Assembly (NCBI GenBank): GCA_018907035.1
Contig: JACCIC010000063.1
Location: forward strand, 1,125,001-1,189,000
Origin: Sycobia sp. Sy_11
Taxonomy: Eukaryota > Arthropoda > Insecta > Hymenoptera > Epichrysomallidae
Direction: 5' to 3'
DNA length: 64,000 nt
Positions 37,001 to 50,108 of the stretch are shown piece after piece. Below the pieces are notes generated by a model. It had not been told where the DNA came from and did not search any database. It saw nothing but the letters and a program-made list of their open reading frames with translations. Every line of letters starts with the position of its first letter. The stretch's first letter is position 1. The translations under genes and the position numbers were made by a program.

Positions 37001-38172
37001 CGGTATCGGAAAGCTGCATTCATTTATCACTCGAAGTCGAGTTTGTCTGCCCTTACACAATTATATTAGATTACTTTTCATTTGTTTTATTTATTCGGAA
37101 TTACAAGGAAAATAAAGAGATCGGCTCAAGTATCTGCGCAATTATGTGCTTATTCGCGTTGAACAAGCTAAAGACGCGAGCGAGGTAATTATCGGGGTAA
37201 TTAAGCTTGTAGCTGGAATTCTGTTCCTTGCTCGAAAGCGCAGTGGTTCAGAAACTTTCTACCAGGATATTTTTATATTTAAATAATATCGCTAGAACGC
37301 TGATTTTTTTATATTTGTAAATTTATCTATTGTACTGGTACAGCGATCAATCTGTTAGAATAGATAAGACTGGAAAAAATAAGAATAATATTAGCTTAGC
37401 GGTCGCATATCTGAAGACTGTTCTTAAATGTTTTGGCGAACATTCGAGTTATTTAATCAGACAATTAATTCACGCGACAACCACACAATACTTTGCTGAA
37501 ATTGAAGTTCGATGAAAGATAATGCAGCAAAGATAAAACGCCTCCCGAATTGCCTCCAAGTGCACAATATGTACGTACTCCTTATCCAGATTTCAGGCAG
37601 CATGCAAAACTATAAAAGCAGCCACTGCTTCCATTATATAAATACGCGATAGCTTTTAACGAATCTTCAGAAAGCCCTTATGGCTCCCACACTCTCTTTC
37701 GGCGAGCCGCGCGGTGAGCGTAATTAGCCGTGGTGCCGCCAGCCCTCCCTACCCGCCCCAGCCATTTCGGATTATAAAAGGAAAACGGATACACGAGAGC
37801 GCGGGTTATCCGCGTCCCTCGGTGGCGTCCCCTTCCCCTCCGCTCTACGCCCTCGCTCGCGAAATCCACGCACCACCACCGCCGAGTGACCCGGTTTACG
37901 CGTGTGCGTGCGCGCGCCCGACCGACGCGGTCTGCCCTCATCCTCGCGAATAATTCACAAGCCCGAGTGAAGATTAGCGGGGCGGAATATCCCCAAAGCA
38001 CGCTCGCGAGATCCATTTAATTAAGGTAGCGAATAGAGCGTGGGTTATACGTGCGTAGAGGTGGGCTGGGGAATAGAGGCGGAGCGAGGGGGGAAGTCTG
38101 CGCTGTTTCGCGCGAGCACCCGGGAGCGAGAGGGGTGGATGAGAGATGGGAAAAAAGGTAGCTGCGAAGTAG

Positions 38173-38173
<1 letters not shown>

Positions 38174-38204
<31 letters not shown>
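38174..38204. repeat. (GT)n microsatellite
   Basis: About 15 GT units in a GC-rich island. Confidence 0.95.
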
Positions 38205-38206
<2 letters not shown>

Positions 38207-38355
38207 CTTTTTTTCCTTCGCCGGTGCTTTCGTTCTGCTTTCGGGAGGGGGGGGGCTGAGAAAGATAAATAAATGACGAGCTCGCGTGCATTTTTGTTGC
38301 ATGACGTACATACTTTGCACTTAGAGAATGACGTCGGAGAACAAGTGTACGAGTC

Positions 38356-38413
<58 letters not shown>

Positions 38414-38420
38414 TATATAT
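38356..38420. repeat. Compound (TA)n(GT)n microsatellite
   Basis: TA units switch directly to about 17 GT units, then TATATA. Confidence 0.95.
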
Positions 38421-39723
38421 AATTTAGATATATGTATGCATAGATACGGGAATTGGTAAACTCTGCATAATGAGAGAGAAAGAATGCCATTGTTTTGGAT
38501 TCATTCGTCCATTAATTTCAATGCAATGCGTAACCGATCTTATGATGATTTGTGCAACGACTAATTTTAATTGCGATTAAAAAAGTTTAATGTCGACAAA
38601 ATAGTTGCACAATCATATATCTCACAGTAATGATTGAATGATGGAGTATTAAGAAAGTTCATATGTATCCGGCATTTTCTAGAAAGCTAAATTTAATTAA
38701 CGTGTGCGTATTCGGTACTTTTTGAACTTAATAAAAATAATTACTTACACGTAAGTGCAAATTAAACTAGTATACATATTCACGAATTATTACAGTCTGT
38801 TCGCTCTGCGTGGAATATTTTCATTCCATTCCGTCGGTGGGTGGTGGTGAGGGGCGAGAGGGGTATGGGTTTCTACGAGCTTTGTTATTGCGTCTAGTGA
38901 AGCAGATAGATGAAACCACTGGTGCTTGTATACATTTATAATATATTCGCTTATAAGACATGGTAATCATCCACAAAGCTTAGAATATTGCATTTAAGGA
39001 CCAAAAGCAATGTAAACAAATTTCATACACTACATTGTTCTTTTAAGCAATTTGGCTATTCGAACACAGAACTCGCTTAATTTTTTTCGTTGCATCAGCT
39101 AAAAATAAAGTTTTTAAATTGAAATGTATGAAATTTTAACCTTCTTGTTTGGCTTCAAAAATATTATCGTATAATTGTCAGCCCGAAATATCTGCAAAGT
39201 ATTTCATTTGATCAGTGCCAAGGAGCCTTTGACATAAAATGATACAGTTACTATAGTTCAATATGTTCTCTTTGCAGACGCTTATCAAAAAAATTGCCAA
39301 ATATAAATATGTATTGGTATGTAATAAATATACATATATATTGGTCCTAAAACTTTTCGAAATTCATTTTGAAGATAATCAAACATACTTCGTTCAATCT
39401 AAACAAAATCCGTCGTCCATATATCTGATGACCTCTTTATGTCGGTGTTGTTTATGTCGTCCTTGTAATGGTTAACTTATTCTTCCCCCTGAACTCTGCC
39501 AAGATTAATCCCCCGCATATCGATTTTCCGAATCTTCGATCAAGATTCTTTTCATTCGCAATGTAAAAGATACAAGCTGGGCGAACGATCGATAATAACC
39601 AACGGTCAGCCCCTCCCTCTCTACTTCCCTGTCTCAATCCCCCTAGCTTTTTCCTATCCCCTGGAGTCATTTTAATTCGCGGTTACTCAGAATCGACCAC
39701 CGCTCAGACACGTCGATATCTGA

Positions 39724-39755
39724 GCACACGCCCGCGTGAGCACGTGGGCGTGTGC
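39724..39755. other. Near-perfect 15-bp inverted repeat containing CACGTG
   Basis: GCACACGCCCGCGTG and CACGTGGGCGTGTGC are separated by 2 nt. All positions pair, with one G-T wobble. The right arm starts with the E-box hexamer CACGTG. Confidence 0.7.
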
Positions 39756-42700
39756 CTCTTCCAATTTAAACGGACGCCCGCGCCGCTGCGTACCTGGATC
39801 GCTATATACGCGGCTGCCCCCGTGCCCGTCTGCTACTGTTTCTCCCGCCCCTGCCTCCCGGCCCCTGGGCTTGGTAGAAGAAAATTGTTTTCGCCACGGG
39901 TGTTTGCCTTGGGGAGGAGCTCTGGTAAGATTGGCCAGGTGGAAAATAAGATTTTGACGATGGCTTTACAAAGAAATTCTTCTGGTTGGAATTGATGGGT
40001 GTCTTCTTGAATTCTTGTTTATTGAAACAGCAAGCTTGTTTGGTATAGCGGCGAAGGAGCGCGGAAAATTAATTTCCCATCTCCTCCCCCCAAAGGGACA
40101 GAATTTAATTTTCGAAATAGCTTTGCGAGCGCGCTCATTTTATTTGTTATTCTTTCTGGAAGAAAGATAAATCATTATTTTATCGTTTTACGAGTATAGC
40201 CACGGTTTCATTAAAGAGAGCGGTGGCGTTTCAGTTTTAATGAAAATACTTGATGCCACCATTTATTGTCTCCTTTCAAATTTGGTTACTAAGAAAAGTT
40301 TGATTTTTTTTAAATATATCATTTTCAAAAATATTAGATTATTTCCCAGTTGAATGTTGATGGTTGACGTGAAAACAAATTCTTATGCGTATGTTATATT
40401 GGAATTTTGTCGAAGTAAATGGAAAGAATAATGAACGCAAAATAAAATCAACGGTATACTTCCAAATTGACGTTTATTTATATTATATACTAATTAATTG
40501 CGAGATGAATTATTTATTGGTAAAAATAAACATTGTTATGAAATCGCTGACCTAATTCTATCATGTTCAGAATAAAGCAAAATCTTTTCCATAGATGCGA
40601 TTTAATATAATTAAAAAAAATTGCTGAACATATTGGTCTTGCGTTCGAATCGCTATGCTCCAAATAAAACTACGTGAACTTCTTTCCAATTTAATCTAGT
40701 CACATGGAAATTCAACTGGAAAAGGAAAATTTTACTGTCATCCTCCCTTGTTCAGCTGCTGTAGCAATTACTTTCGTTCTTACTTAGAAAACCCGTAATA
40801 CCGATTCCCCGTATATATTACCTTAGAAATATTCACAATATTGACAAATATGAACATGCGAACAACATTTGCACTTTTGCTCAAGGCTGCGTAAATTAAT
40901 AGCGCGCCCTTGTCAAAATATTTGCCCGCCAGCTGCTTTCCAGGTCAAGCCTAGAAAACCCGCGAGTAGGGTCGAAACACTGAAGGGGATGGCGGATTTA
41001 CAGAGTTAAGTTTATCAACAAAAACGCGCGCGCGCCCGCTCTAAACGAGAATTATTTTCAAGAGCTTTCTGCGAGAATCGATGAGACGCACGACGTGTGC
41101 ACAGCGAGCGTCGCCGCCACCTGTCGATGTGTACACCCCCTTCTCCCTCCCCTGGCCAAGCCTATTATTTTCGACAAAAGCGTATAGGAACGCGCTCACG
41201 TATACCTTGGCGTTCGCTCGGTAATGATATTTGCGCACCGTACGGATTCGCTGGATCCCATCGCTAGTTTACGCAAGCTATATGCGCCGCTTAATCGCGC
41301 TGCTTGGGTTAATTACGCGCATATATGCGACATTGAGCTGCGCTCGTGCTTATACACGCCAACGGCCGTTGCCCAGCTGCCCCGCCTCCGTTCGCGTTGC
41401 GATATCGCGCTACCGTTGTTTTTAAGCATTTGGTGCAACATGTCCGTGACATATCTTTTATTAAACACCGATTACACGCCAAAATTTGATCCCCGTTGAA
41501 ATAATATCCGCCGACTTCAATACACTTTGCATCTACCGTATATATATATTGTTTTCAGTCTAGAAAATAAAATGCATCGTAGAGGGTATGTTTGGGTGAA
41601 TATAGGGGTGAACGATTATCATGGCGATTTTGGTACAAATACTCTCCAATGCTCGACGCTCTCTTTGTTTATCGTCAAAGTTAGAATGGCCAAGTTTAGC
41701 TACAATTTTCTAACGATATCCTTTCAATTGAACTTTGATGGCATTCCTGATATCTCGTAAAGCTGAGTAATGTGAAATCTCATAGATATTAGCACACTGA
41801 TTCAGAGGTTTGCCTAAAACATTCCATTGGACAACTCGATACTCTCCGTTCTCCCCGTCACCTTATTTCTCTTACTTATGCGCACTTCTCGTCCCGTAAG
41901 ATTTATACGCGCAACACATTATAGATGAACTTTAAAACGTCCTGCAAACTTACCATTTTCATATCATGCTTGATCTTTTTTCTCTTTTATCTATTTGCAA
42001 AACTTTTCCCAATATAACGCTTGTTGCCTATTAATAAATCATCGAGGTAAAATTAAAAAAGGGTATCCAAACTCGATTCAGTAAAAATCGAACATTACCA
42101 TATACTCTTTATTTCAGAAAGTCGAACGATACTAATTTTTATCTATGTCATTAAGAAACATAAAGGACGTGTCACGTATATTTTTGCTGTTTCTATCCTC
42201 GTTAATCCGTGGTCAATATCTTGAACCAAACTCAAAGAGAAAACAAAAACAATTTATTTTCTAAAAACAATAGTTTATTCGTACTTGTTTGCTTGCCAGT
42301 GTAAAGTAGCGAAAAGTTAGAGGGATGTAGTTCGACAAGTTTCTTCGATGCTGATTGATGCTTTTCTTCCTAGCCGTTAAACTGAGTAAAAACAACTGAT
42401 GCTTAGTTAAGGAGTTTTCTCTCAACCGTTGGGTGCGAGAGGAGTAAACTTATTGCTCGGGTCGTGTAGTTTCGATTTTACCTTTAATGCAGCTACGAAA
42501 CACAGCGAATACTAATTATTATTATGGAAAAACTTCGATGGACTCTAACCACGAGAATTAATCAAGAAATTACGAAACAATCATGATTTAATTAGTGTTT
42601 ACAAGAAAGAAGTTTTCTTGGCTTATTATTATCAAGCAAAAAAGTAAAACTAATGAAAATGATTCTGAGAAATGATGAAACGATAATGCAGTGTAGTTAT

Positions 42701-42892
42701 TGATAAATTATTATCAAGCAATAATGTTCTATATGCTATATAGCTACTGATTTTACTATTTTTCTATACAGATATATTAATATGCTATGGTATTAAAATA
42801 CGAGAAGAAGTTAGGATATACGAGTGATGGGTTGCATCCAGCCTGAACGGAGTACTTAAATTATTATTTTGCTTCAAATTAGAAATCCTACA

Positions 42893-42900
42893 TATATAAA
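42893..42900 (+). promoter_or_regulatory. Candidate TATA box of small secreted-peptide gene
   Basis: TATATAAA followed by more A lies 56 nt upstream of the ATG of the candidate peptide exon. Initiation about 30 nt downstream would leave a short leader of roughly 30 nt. TATA-like strings are common in AT-rich DNA, so this counts only together with the exon, splice sites and polyadenylation signal that follow. Confidence 0.4.
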
Positions 42901-42955
42901 AAATACTAATCATAATTTTTACGCCCTGCATTCCATTTTATAAACAAATATAATT

Positions 42956-43015
42956 ATGATGACAGTCAAACTGCCCTTATTTATCTACTTATCAGTGTGT
43001 TTTATATCAGTCAAC
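42956..43015 (+). CDS. Candidate small secreted peptide, exon 1 (signal peptide)
   Basis: Two consecutive ATG codons open a 20-codon frame with a lysine at residue 5 and then a hydrophobic run (LPLFIYLSVCFISV), a textbook secretory signal. It ends exactly at a donor, AAC|GTAAGC, in phase 0. A TATA box is 56 nt upstream. Read without splicing, the frame stops after 9 more codons. Splicing over 416 nt to the strong acceptor at 43,431 joins in frame to a short second exon. I do not recognise the product. It may be a fast-evolving secreted peptide, or the leader exon of a longer gene. The chance of a random signal-like frame in AT-rich DNA is not negligible. Confidence 0.4.
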
Positions 43016-43431
43016 GTAAGCATAATTTTTAAATTTAAATTATAAATCGAATTGCACTGGAGTATAATGTTGTATACTAGATAATTTTATGTTACAAATT
43101 CTACGAGAGTTATTGTAAATAAGTATTTTCTGACCAGCATTGAATTATTTTACTTTATAAAAAAGATTGAAAGACCGATTGAATTATTCATTAATTTAAT
43201 GTAAAATATTTAGCAAAATTATTGTCGAAATATGACGATAAATATTCTATCGAAAATTTGACAGAAAATTCGAAATGTTAAACGAATATTCGAATAAATT
43301 TACAGATCTTTGCTTTAAGAATTAGTCTCAATACTGAACATTAAGCAAATATAATTTAAAATAATTATAAAATTTCCTCGAATACTTTACTTCTTCACTT
43401 GTATTTCAATTACTGTATTTTTTTGTTTCAG

Positions 43432-43476
43432 GTAAGTTTCAGAAATTATTATGCTTTTAAGCCGTCTTCAATTTAA
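43432..43476 (+). CDS. Candidate small secreted peptide, exon 2 (mature peptide and stop)
   Basis: This exon follows a very good acceptor (tgtatttttttgtttcag). In the phase set by exon 1 it gives 14 residues (VSFRNYYAFKPSSI) and TAA, making a 34-residue precursor. The putative mature part has no cysteine, no dibasic site and no C-terminal amidation glycine, so it does not match the usual neuropeptide or disulfide-rich peptide layouts. AATAAA sits 19 nt after the stop. A GTAAGT lies immediately after the TAA, so this could instead be an internal exon of a non-coding RNA. Confidence 0.35.
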   Translation, partial: VSFRNYYAFKPSSI

Positions 43477-43494
43477 GTAAGTAATAAGATTTTC

Positions 43495-43500
43495 AATAAA
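43495..43500 (+). terminator. Candidate polyadenylation signal AATAAA
   Basis: The hexamer lies 19 nt after the stop of the candidate small peptide gene. Its spacing fits a minimal 3' UTR. On its own the hexamer is unremarkable in this composition. Confidence 0.35.
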
Positions 43501-45925
43501 GTATATTTATAAAAATATGGGCTTTTATTATTATTCCAGTTTCTTCAAGTAACAAAGTAAAAGTAGATTTTTACTTGAATTTCTTTATGAAACTAGAACT
43601 TGAACAACGGCACCATTCCTTATATCTAGTAAATGCAACGAAAATTTCACGGCAAGATGAAAAAGCAATTTAGCTTCTTTATTTCGTTGCGAAATCGAAT
43701 TTCAAATGAAAATTGCAATACAGCGGTGAAAGTCACAATATATATTGAATTATAGACGTAATTTGAGTCTCCGAGAAGATCCCATATTCTCGCGAAGAAT
43801 GGAAAAGAAGCGAAAAAAGTTCAGTTTACAACCCCACAGAAATTCGTGTATTTTATATACGAAATAATGCATAAATGTAGCTGCCGCGTGTATAAGTAGG
43901 CAACTCACAAATTGATGTATGAAGTGAATAAGTTGTGAATGCAGAACATGTGTCTTTAGTTTTTGCTTTAAAAAGTTTAAGAATTAGTTTAAAAATGACA
44001 CTGTTTTATTAACAAAAAAATATAATCTATATCTTTGCACAACTGAAATAATTACGTAAACTCAAAGCTATGTCAGATACTTAATATAATTTAGTTTATT
44101 TAATAATAGATATGTTTTTCTGAATTAGAAAATATTTAGAATAACTATAAATTTTTTTGTCAAAATCAAATGCCTATTCCTAAAGTAATTCATATTTCTT
44201 ATTTATGACTATTTTTTTACCAATTAAACTATTATATCTAACCTGTCTAAAAAATTTACTTAGGAAGTATCAATGTAGCTCTAATGTTAATTTCATATTT
44301 TCGTAGTTAGTTTATTTCTTTAGTTTAGTATGTGCTTAGTAGTATATAGTTTCATTTTTTAATTTAGTATTTTAGCTTATTTTAGTTATATTAAGTTTTA
44401 TCAATAAAATGCAATTCAAAAGACGACAACTTTGGACAATTTTTCCTTGACAATTAAATCATACAAAGCTAAATCAGTAGCATATAATTCTAAGTCGTAG
44501 TTTCTCGAATTAATTTAATCAATAGATCTTTTACAAGACTCTATCTTGATTCCACTGGCAGTAGTTTACGAAGGAGAGCAATTTGGATAATAATTGAAAC
44601 TGTGCTATGCATTCCAAGTTCACGTTCGAAATAGTTTTAGAAACTACCATAAAGATCACAAGAAACCCTGTTGCTGCGGAAATCTGGTGCACTATCCACT
44701 ACATCTGTATTCATGCGACTGTGCTATTTCCAAGTATAAATGTCAATATCTCGAGATAATTCACAAGTTAAGACAGTTTGTTCATTATTTTATTTATTAG
44801 AAAATATTTTTAAGTCGAATATTTTTAAAGTTTTTTTCTTTATATCAACTTGATTTAAAATATAACATAATTTCAAATATGCGCATGAATTAAGTTCACC
44901 ATAATGAAGCTAGAGATAAATATCAAAATATTTTTAGAGAATTCAAATAAATAATGTAGACAATTGCCATGCCAATTATTTCTCATCAGAAAATTAACTT
45001 AGCAGAATTTGACAGATTATAGTCCATCTCTATCCAGGGATACATGCGTTATTTATCACCTGAAGTAGTTAGATACAGTACCTTAACTCATTCTTAAACA
45101 GTGGTTCATATCTATTGGTAGTTTTCAACGGAAATTTAATTAATGAAAAAACTGTCAATATGGATTTTCATCCTCCTAAATTTCATCGATATACATCTAA
45201 CGTTGGCCATAAAAGAATTTTCGCTCATATTCCGAATTGTATTCGATGATTGGAATAATTGATTACCAGTAAAAGCGCTTCCAGAGACTCTGACAAAGCG
45301 GGCCTTTGTCGGTATTCGAATACCTGTGCATACAGAGAACCGGGCGTACCTTGAAGCAGAGCAATCCATTAAAATTCAATCTGCTCTTTTCAACTGCAAG
45401 TTCGCTTGCTTGAAAGAGAGGCTCAAATTTAACGGTAGCATATCATTATAGGGAGCAAGTTTTTAATTATTCCATTGACATATTGTACGCGTGAACAGAT
45501 ATCGCCAATCTCATTCATTCTAGAGAAAATATTTATCAGTAGACATTGTTGCGCTTAGGAAAACGAGAAGAGCTCCGGAAAAGCGGTTCCCGAACTTTCT
45601 GGATCGTGGATCGAACTCGCATTCTTTCTCTTTTGCGACGAATGTTCTTTCCTGTTAAACATTTTATTCGGAAAACTAAAATAAATATAAAGCACAGGCA
45701 CTCGACTTGTGTATCTTTAGTTTACGATTGTCTGTTAGTCATACACCTTCTTGATATGTATCTATGCTATATTTGATCTGTTGTTCCTGAATCGTGTGTG
45801 TGAAAATAGCACTGACTGTGCAGCCATTCGCGTAACTAATTTTTCCGATCACAGAAAGCTTACAAGGGTTTCGAAACAAATGAATCTCAATATCTATCTC
45901 AATAAATATCTTTCGTGGCACAGCT
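43501..45925. other. AT-rich DNA, no gene supported
   Basis: A cysteine-containing frame at 44,594-44,800 has no ATG and no good acceptor. A minus frame at 45,136-45,369 has no recognisable motif. Confidence 0.4.
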
Positions 45926-46550
45926 ACGTAAGAGCCGCCCAAGTAGTTGCGCTGAAATACGTGGAACGGTCGAGAAGTAGACGCGCTGCTCGTCCAGCGC
46001 CCCATCGCGTCCGCTGTTATCTTTCTCGGATCGCCCTCGCGACCGCCGCTCCCCCCTCCATCGCCACACACTTAATCCCTGGGTAGTAATAGGCGCACCA
46101 ACAGCACGCGACTGCAATAACGGCGACGGACCTCGGCCACGCCAAACACGAGCGCGCGCGGTCCCATAAAACCCGAGCCGTCGTAACCGAGAGAGTTAGC
46201 TGACGGTGGGCCAGCGCCGGGATGTTAAAACAAGCGGCTGCGCGCTCGTCAGGACTATCGAGCGCTGTTACGTACGTAGGGAGCCGCCGCGGTCGCCACA
46301 TAGGGCTCCGCTACAGTTTTCGCGCCGCGAGTTCTACTCTTATACGTCTAAGAACACCCGCGGTTGTGCTCCCGCGTCGTTCCCGATTGGCGGGCTTGGA
46401 GGGATAAAGATGTGTCGGTGCGCGGGTATGCATTGACCGTCCCGTGTTATCGCGCGCTGCCTGCGCGCATATGGAAGCCAGCGCCAAGTTTCGTGCCCTC
46501 TTTCTGTATATAGAGTTTTGGGTTCTCGTTGGGCTCCTCGTAAATGCCAA
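45925..46550. other. CpG-rich island
   Basis: GC-rich with an inverted CCAAT (ATTGG) followed by GCGGGC near 46,387, and overlapping frames on both strands without domains. Promoter activity is possible but unsupported. Confidence 0.35.
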
Positions 46551-46559
46551 AACTACATT

Positions 46560-47900
46560 CTGCCGTTCGAGTCAATGGACATTACCGTGAATACGATCGC
46601 AGTACGCCATGAATTTCTCGACCCTCTTTGTGCGATAATTCGTTATTTCAATTTAAAGAAAAAGACCAATCTTGATTTATAGTTTAGATTCAAAGCATGC
46701 CAAAAACAAAGTACAATAAGGTTTAAAACATGAAACCATCTGTGCAGTAGAATCAGTAAATGTCATTTATTGAAACGAGATAGTAAAGAATTTTCTATTT
46801 TAAGTAAATATTTAAAAATATATAATAAATGATCGCTTTCCTCCACCTATAGTAAAGAACGTTCAAAATTCACAACCCAGAAAATAAAACTAACAGCCAG
46901 CAGAAATCTTCTTCTTTGTAATCGCTGTTGTTGCAATGAAATATTTTTTATAACTTTTATTCATTATTTAATTGACCAATCCGTGATTTGTAATTCTCCT
47001 ACTTAATGTTAAATAATTAGAGCTACCGATTATTAATTTTTTTTATTACGTAATGGCTTAGTACTATTTATCCCCATGTTTTTTATATAAAAATGATAAT
47101 TACTTTTAGAATCGTTCAATCAAAGAGATAAGTTGATTATTTTTTTCCATTTAAATTATTGTTACAATATAAGTTACTTTAATCAAATTCACGATTCTAA
47201 AATTAGATATTTAACAACTGTAATTTTGTTATCTTAGTTATTTATTGACCATTATTCTAATATTTGACTGAAGATTTATGACGTATGACAACCTGATATG
47301 TTTAAGTTAACAAATTTTCTGGATAAATTTATAAATTCTTTCAATATTTCTTTAGTACAGATAGTTAAACAAAGTATTTATTGATATCATATTTCAAATT
47401 TAAGTTGAGATATGATTTACACAAAACATAATATAATTTATTAAAGATGACTTGTTAAAGAAAAATAAGAGAAAAAATCTAAATTACTATTTAAGAAATA
47501 ATATTGATTAAAACAGATAATTCCTGAGAATGTACAGTAGCCGTTAGAAACGTTGGACACTAAAGGAAAACATAAGGTACTGGGGTCAGTCAGATTGTCC
47601 ATCATTAACGTAGAATCTAGTTTAATATTTTTATTATTTTTACTTTATTTTAATATTATTTTATTTTAATATTTTTAATCTATTTTATTTTTAGTAATAA
47701 GTTCTATTTCAGATTCTTCGGAGGTGATAATGGTGATAATAAACAAGGACAGTCTGACTGTCCTTATTTTAGTTAATATATTATATTAAAATGACTGTAA
47801 GATCGATAAAAATATTTACTAATTTAATTCAAAACAGGCAACATAAGTACAGTTTTGAATATTAATAAATAATAATTTTTCGGTCCAGAATCTAGGATAA
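46560..47900. other. AT-rich DNA, no gene recognised
   Basis: Dense stops in all frames. Holds the 21-bp palindrome at 47,745-47,765. Confidence 0.5.
47745..47765. repeat. 21-bp palindrome, 10-bp arms
   Basis: AAGGACAGTC, one base, then its exact reverse complement GACTGTCCTT. Confidence 0.8.
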
Positions 47901-47906
47901 TTTAAT

Positions 47907-48500
47907 CCCCCCCCCCCCACAAGACTCGGGTGTTAATAATCGCGACGACATCCGACACCTCGGATCGCTCCGCTCTGCGAATTACAAAATAATGCAAGAA
48001 GCAAGCGCGTTTAAATAGTAGGCTCTCTTTGACGAGGTAATGAATCCTTTCGACGGTGACGAGCATCCGTGCGCAGGCCGTATGCAGATGCGCGTCGACT
48101 CCTGCGTATCGCTGAAACCGCAAGGGCCGGCTGAAACAAAATTTAAAAAGCTCGGAAGCGTGTTCGGCGTGCCCGCCTCCCATTGCGCCGAGCCTGGCGG
48201 GCACCGGGCATTTGAGCGATGCTCGCGCGACGGCACGCGCGTGCGGCGAATGGGAATGGCTTAATTGTACGTCGGCGGGACGATTCGTTCGCCGCGCGCG
48301 CGCGCGTACAGAAAAACAGGGTGGTCGAGGGGCAGGGGGAGTGCTCCGCACGAGTAAATTACGCAGCATTACAGAGACACGGTAGAATCGCTGCCGGTGC
48401 TTCCTCGAGCGCCGAACTATTTTCGTTAAACTCGTCGGACGTGGCGGCGTCGTCGGCGTCGTCGCCCCGACAGAGCGGCGTTTATTAGGTTTTACGATCT
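47907..48500. other. C12 run and CpG-rich island
   Basis: Begins with a C12 tract, then a GC-rich block with a (CG)n run near 48,295-48,305. A 216-codon minus frame spans it but shows no domain and crosses low-complexity runs, so I treat it as spurious. Confidence 0.4.
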
Positions 48501-48549
48501 GAAAATTCGCGCGACTCGGGCAAAATTGTATACTGATTCCAACATTGTA

Positions 48550-50040
48550 CATGTAAGGGGACGATTACGGGCTGTAGTTATTATATTTACAGCCAGGCTT
48601 TAGTCGAACAGAAAGTGCCTCTATGCACCTGCAATAACTGCCTTCCGCATATATAGCTTTAGCTAGAGCTGCAACGGCTCAAAAATGTCTCGACAGCAGG
48701 TATTTAGCTCTTTAACTCGTTAAATTTTCCGACTACATCAAAAGCAGCTCGTGATAAACGTAATTATCCGATAATTTTCTTGTCTACAATTACGTAGCAA
48801 TTATTTTGGCAATTTACGATAAGAATAGTGATTAATGAGTACGATGCAATATAGTGAAAAGATTAAATTTTCGATGAATATTTCATGGTAATAAATTGAA
48901 TTATTAAAGCTAATTCGAATAACTTTTTATTTTGTTTCTTATTTAATACTCGCAGTAACACGATTATCAAATAAGAAATCACTATTATATTCATTTTTTA
49001 GATGACGATGCGGCAGCTTCTATTAATAATTCATATTCGTATTATTTATAGTTTTAACATTGTTGACTGATCTACCCAATTCATAATTTACTAAACAGAC
49101 TTTAATTAATTTTTTGACGACATTTTAAAGAAAACTGTACATATATTTTAAAATATATATGTTAAAAATACAGGCTTGAAGAAAGAGCAAAAATGAATGC
49201 AGTGGAATTATCTTTGCTACCGACAATGTGAAGACCGAGTTATAGGGAGAAAAGAAGAGCGGGAGGTTAGGAGGGAGAAGGGGGGTGAGAAAATTATAGG
49301 AAGCAATAGTGGAAGGAAATTTTAAAACAGTTATAACATAATGACAAATGCATCTTTCTTTCTTTGCGAAGCAGTACTTAAAGAATGGAGGTAGGGCAAA
49401 TAAGAATCAGTAGAAAAAGGGAGGGTGGTCGAAGGCGTGCAAACATTGTAGTATTGTAAGTTCTTACACAATTGTTTCAGTTCCACTAAACTAGATTTTA
49501 TTTCCTGTTATTTAAAAAAAGTAATACATCATATATTTTATATTTATCTATATATAAATCATGAAAAATTACTTGTATTCTTAGTTTTCTCTGGCACTAA
49601 ATACAAATATTTATGATGTGCTGCTAGGAACGATAGACGAAAGAGATGCTTATTCTATACATGGATTATTTTGTTACTATTCAGAATAATTACTTTCTTC
49701 AGAATAAACACTTCAAATAATGGATTTATTGTATACTTTCTACTTATTGCATAGAATTATTTAAATTTAAGTTTCTTTCGTAATTTAAGTTATAAATTCA
49801 AATATTTATCTTAGACGTATAATTTTGATTTGTATATTTAACGTACAATGGTAGCTAGGATATCACTGGCATATTTTTCTTGCATATGACAATGCGAATG
49901 ATAAAATTACCTTTCTAAAATCACTATTTTAAAAATAGGAAATATTTAAAAATTCATGCCAATAGATAAGACCGTAAATTATATAGTAGTCCTATATTTA
50001 TTAGTGAACAGAGACATCGTCGCAATTATTTATTTCGGAG
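48550..50040. other. AT-rich DNA, no gene recognised
   Basis: Includes a purine-rich patch at 49,170-49,435. No exon evidence. Confidence 0.5.
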
Positions 50041-50108
50041 GTGGGGGGGCGTGTGCTCATAAATGTCGACCACTCGTCTTAATGGAGTCTTTAATGCGTA
50101 GTCAAAGC

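Larger units (their letters stand above)
32460..42890. other. Presumed intronic DNA between the protease and the candidate peptide gene
   Basis: GC-rich islands at 32,840-34,420, 37,680-38,300, 39,600-39,960 and 41,000-41,450 alternate with AT-rich blocks, the longest 34,430-36,700. I found no exon with paired splice sites and a recognisable product. Confidence 0.45.

Noticed and set aside
42956..42985. Similarity of the candidate peptide start to the palindrome region at 47,745
   Set aside because: About 19 of 22 matching bases is expected a few times by chance among all pairs in a window of this size.
44594..44800. Frame with clustered cysteines and a stretch (SFRNY) resembling exon 2 of the candidate peptide
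   Set aside because: No ATG in frame, a stop directly upstream and no good acceptor in the needed phase. The short similarity is within what chance allows.
47902..48552. 216-codon minus-strand frame
   Set aside because: It is open because the DNA is GC-rich with few stops. It begins in and runs across low-complexity DNA, has no domain or leader, and competes with other open frames in the same block.
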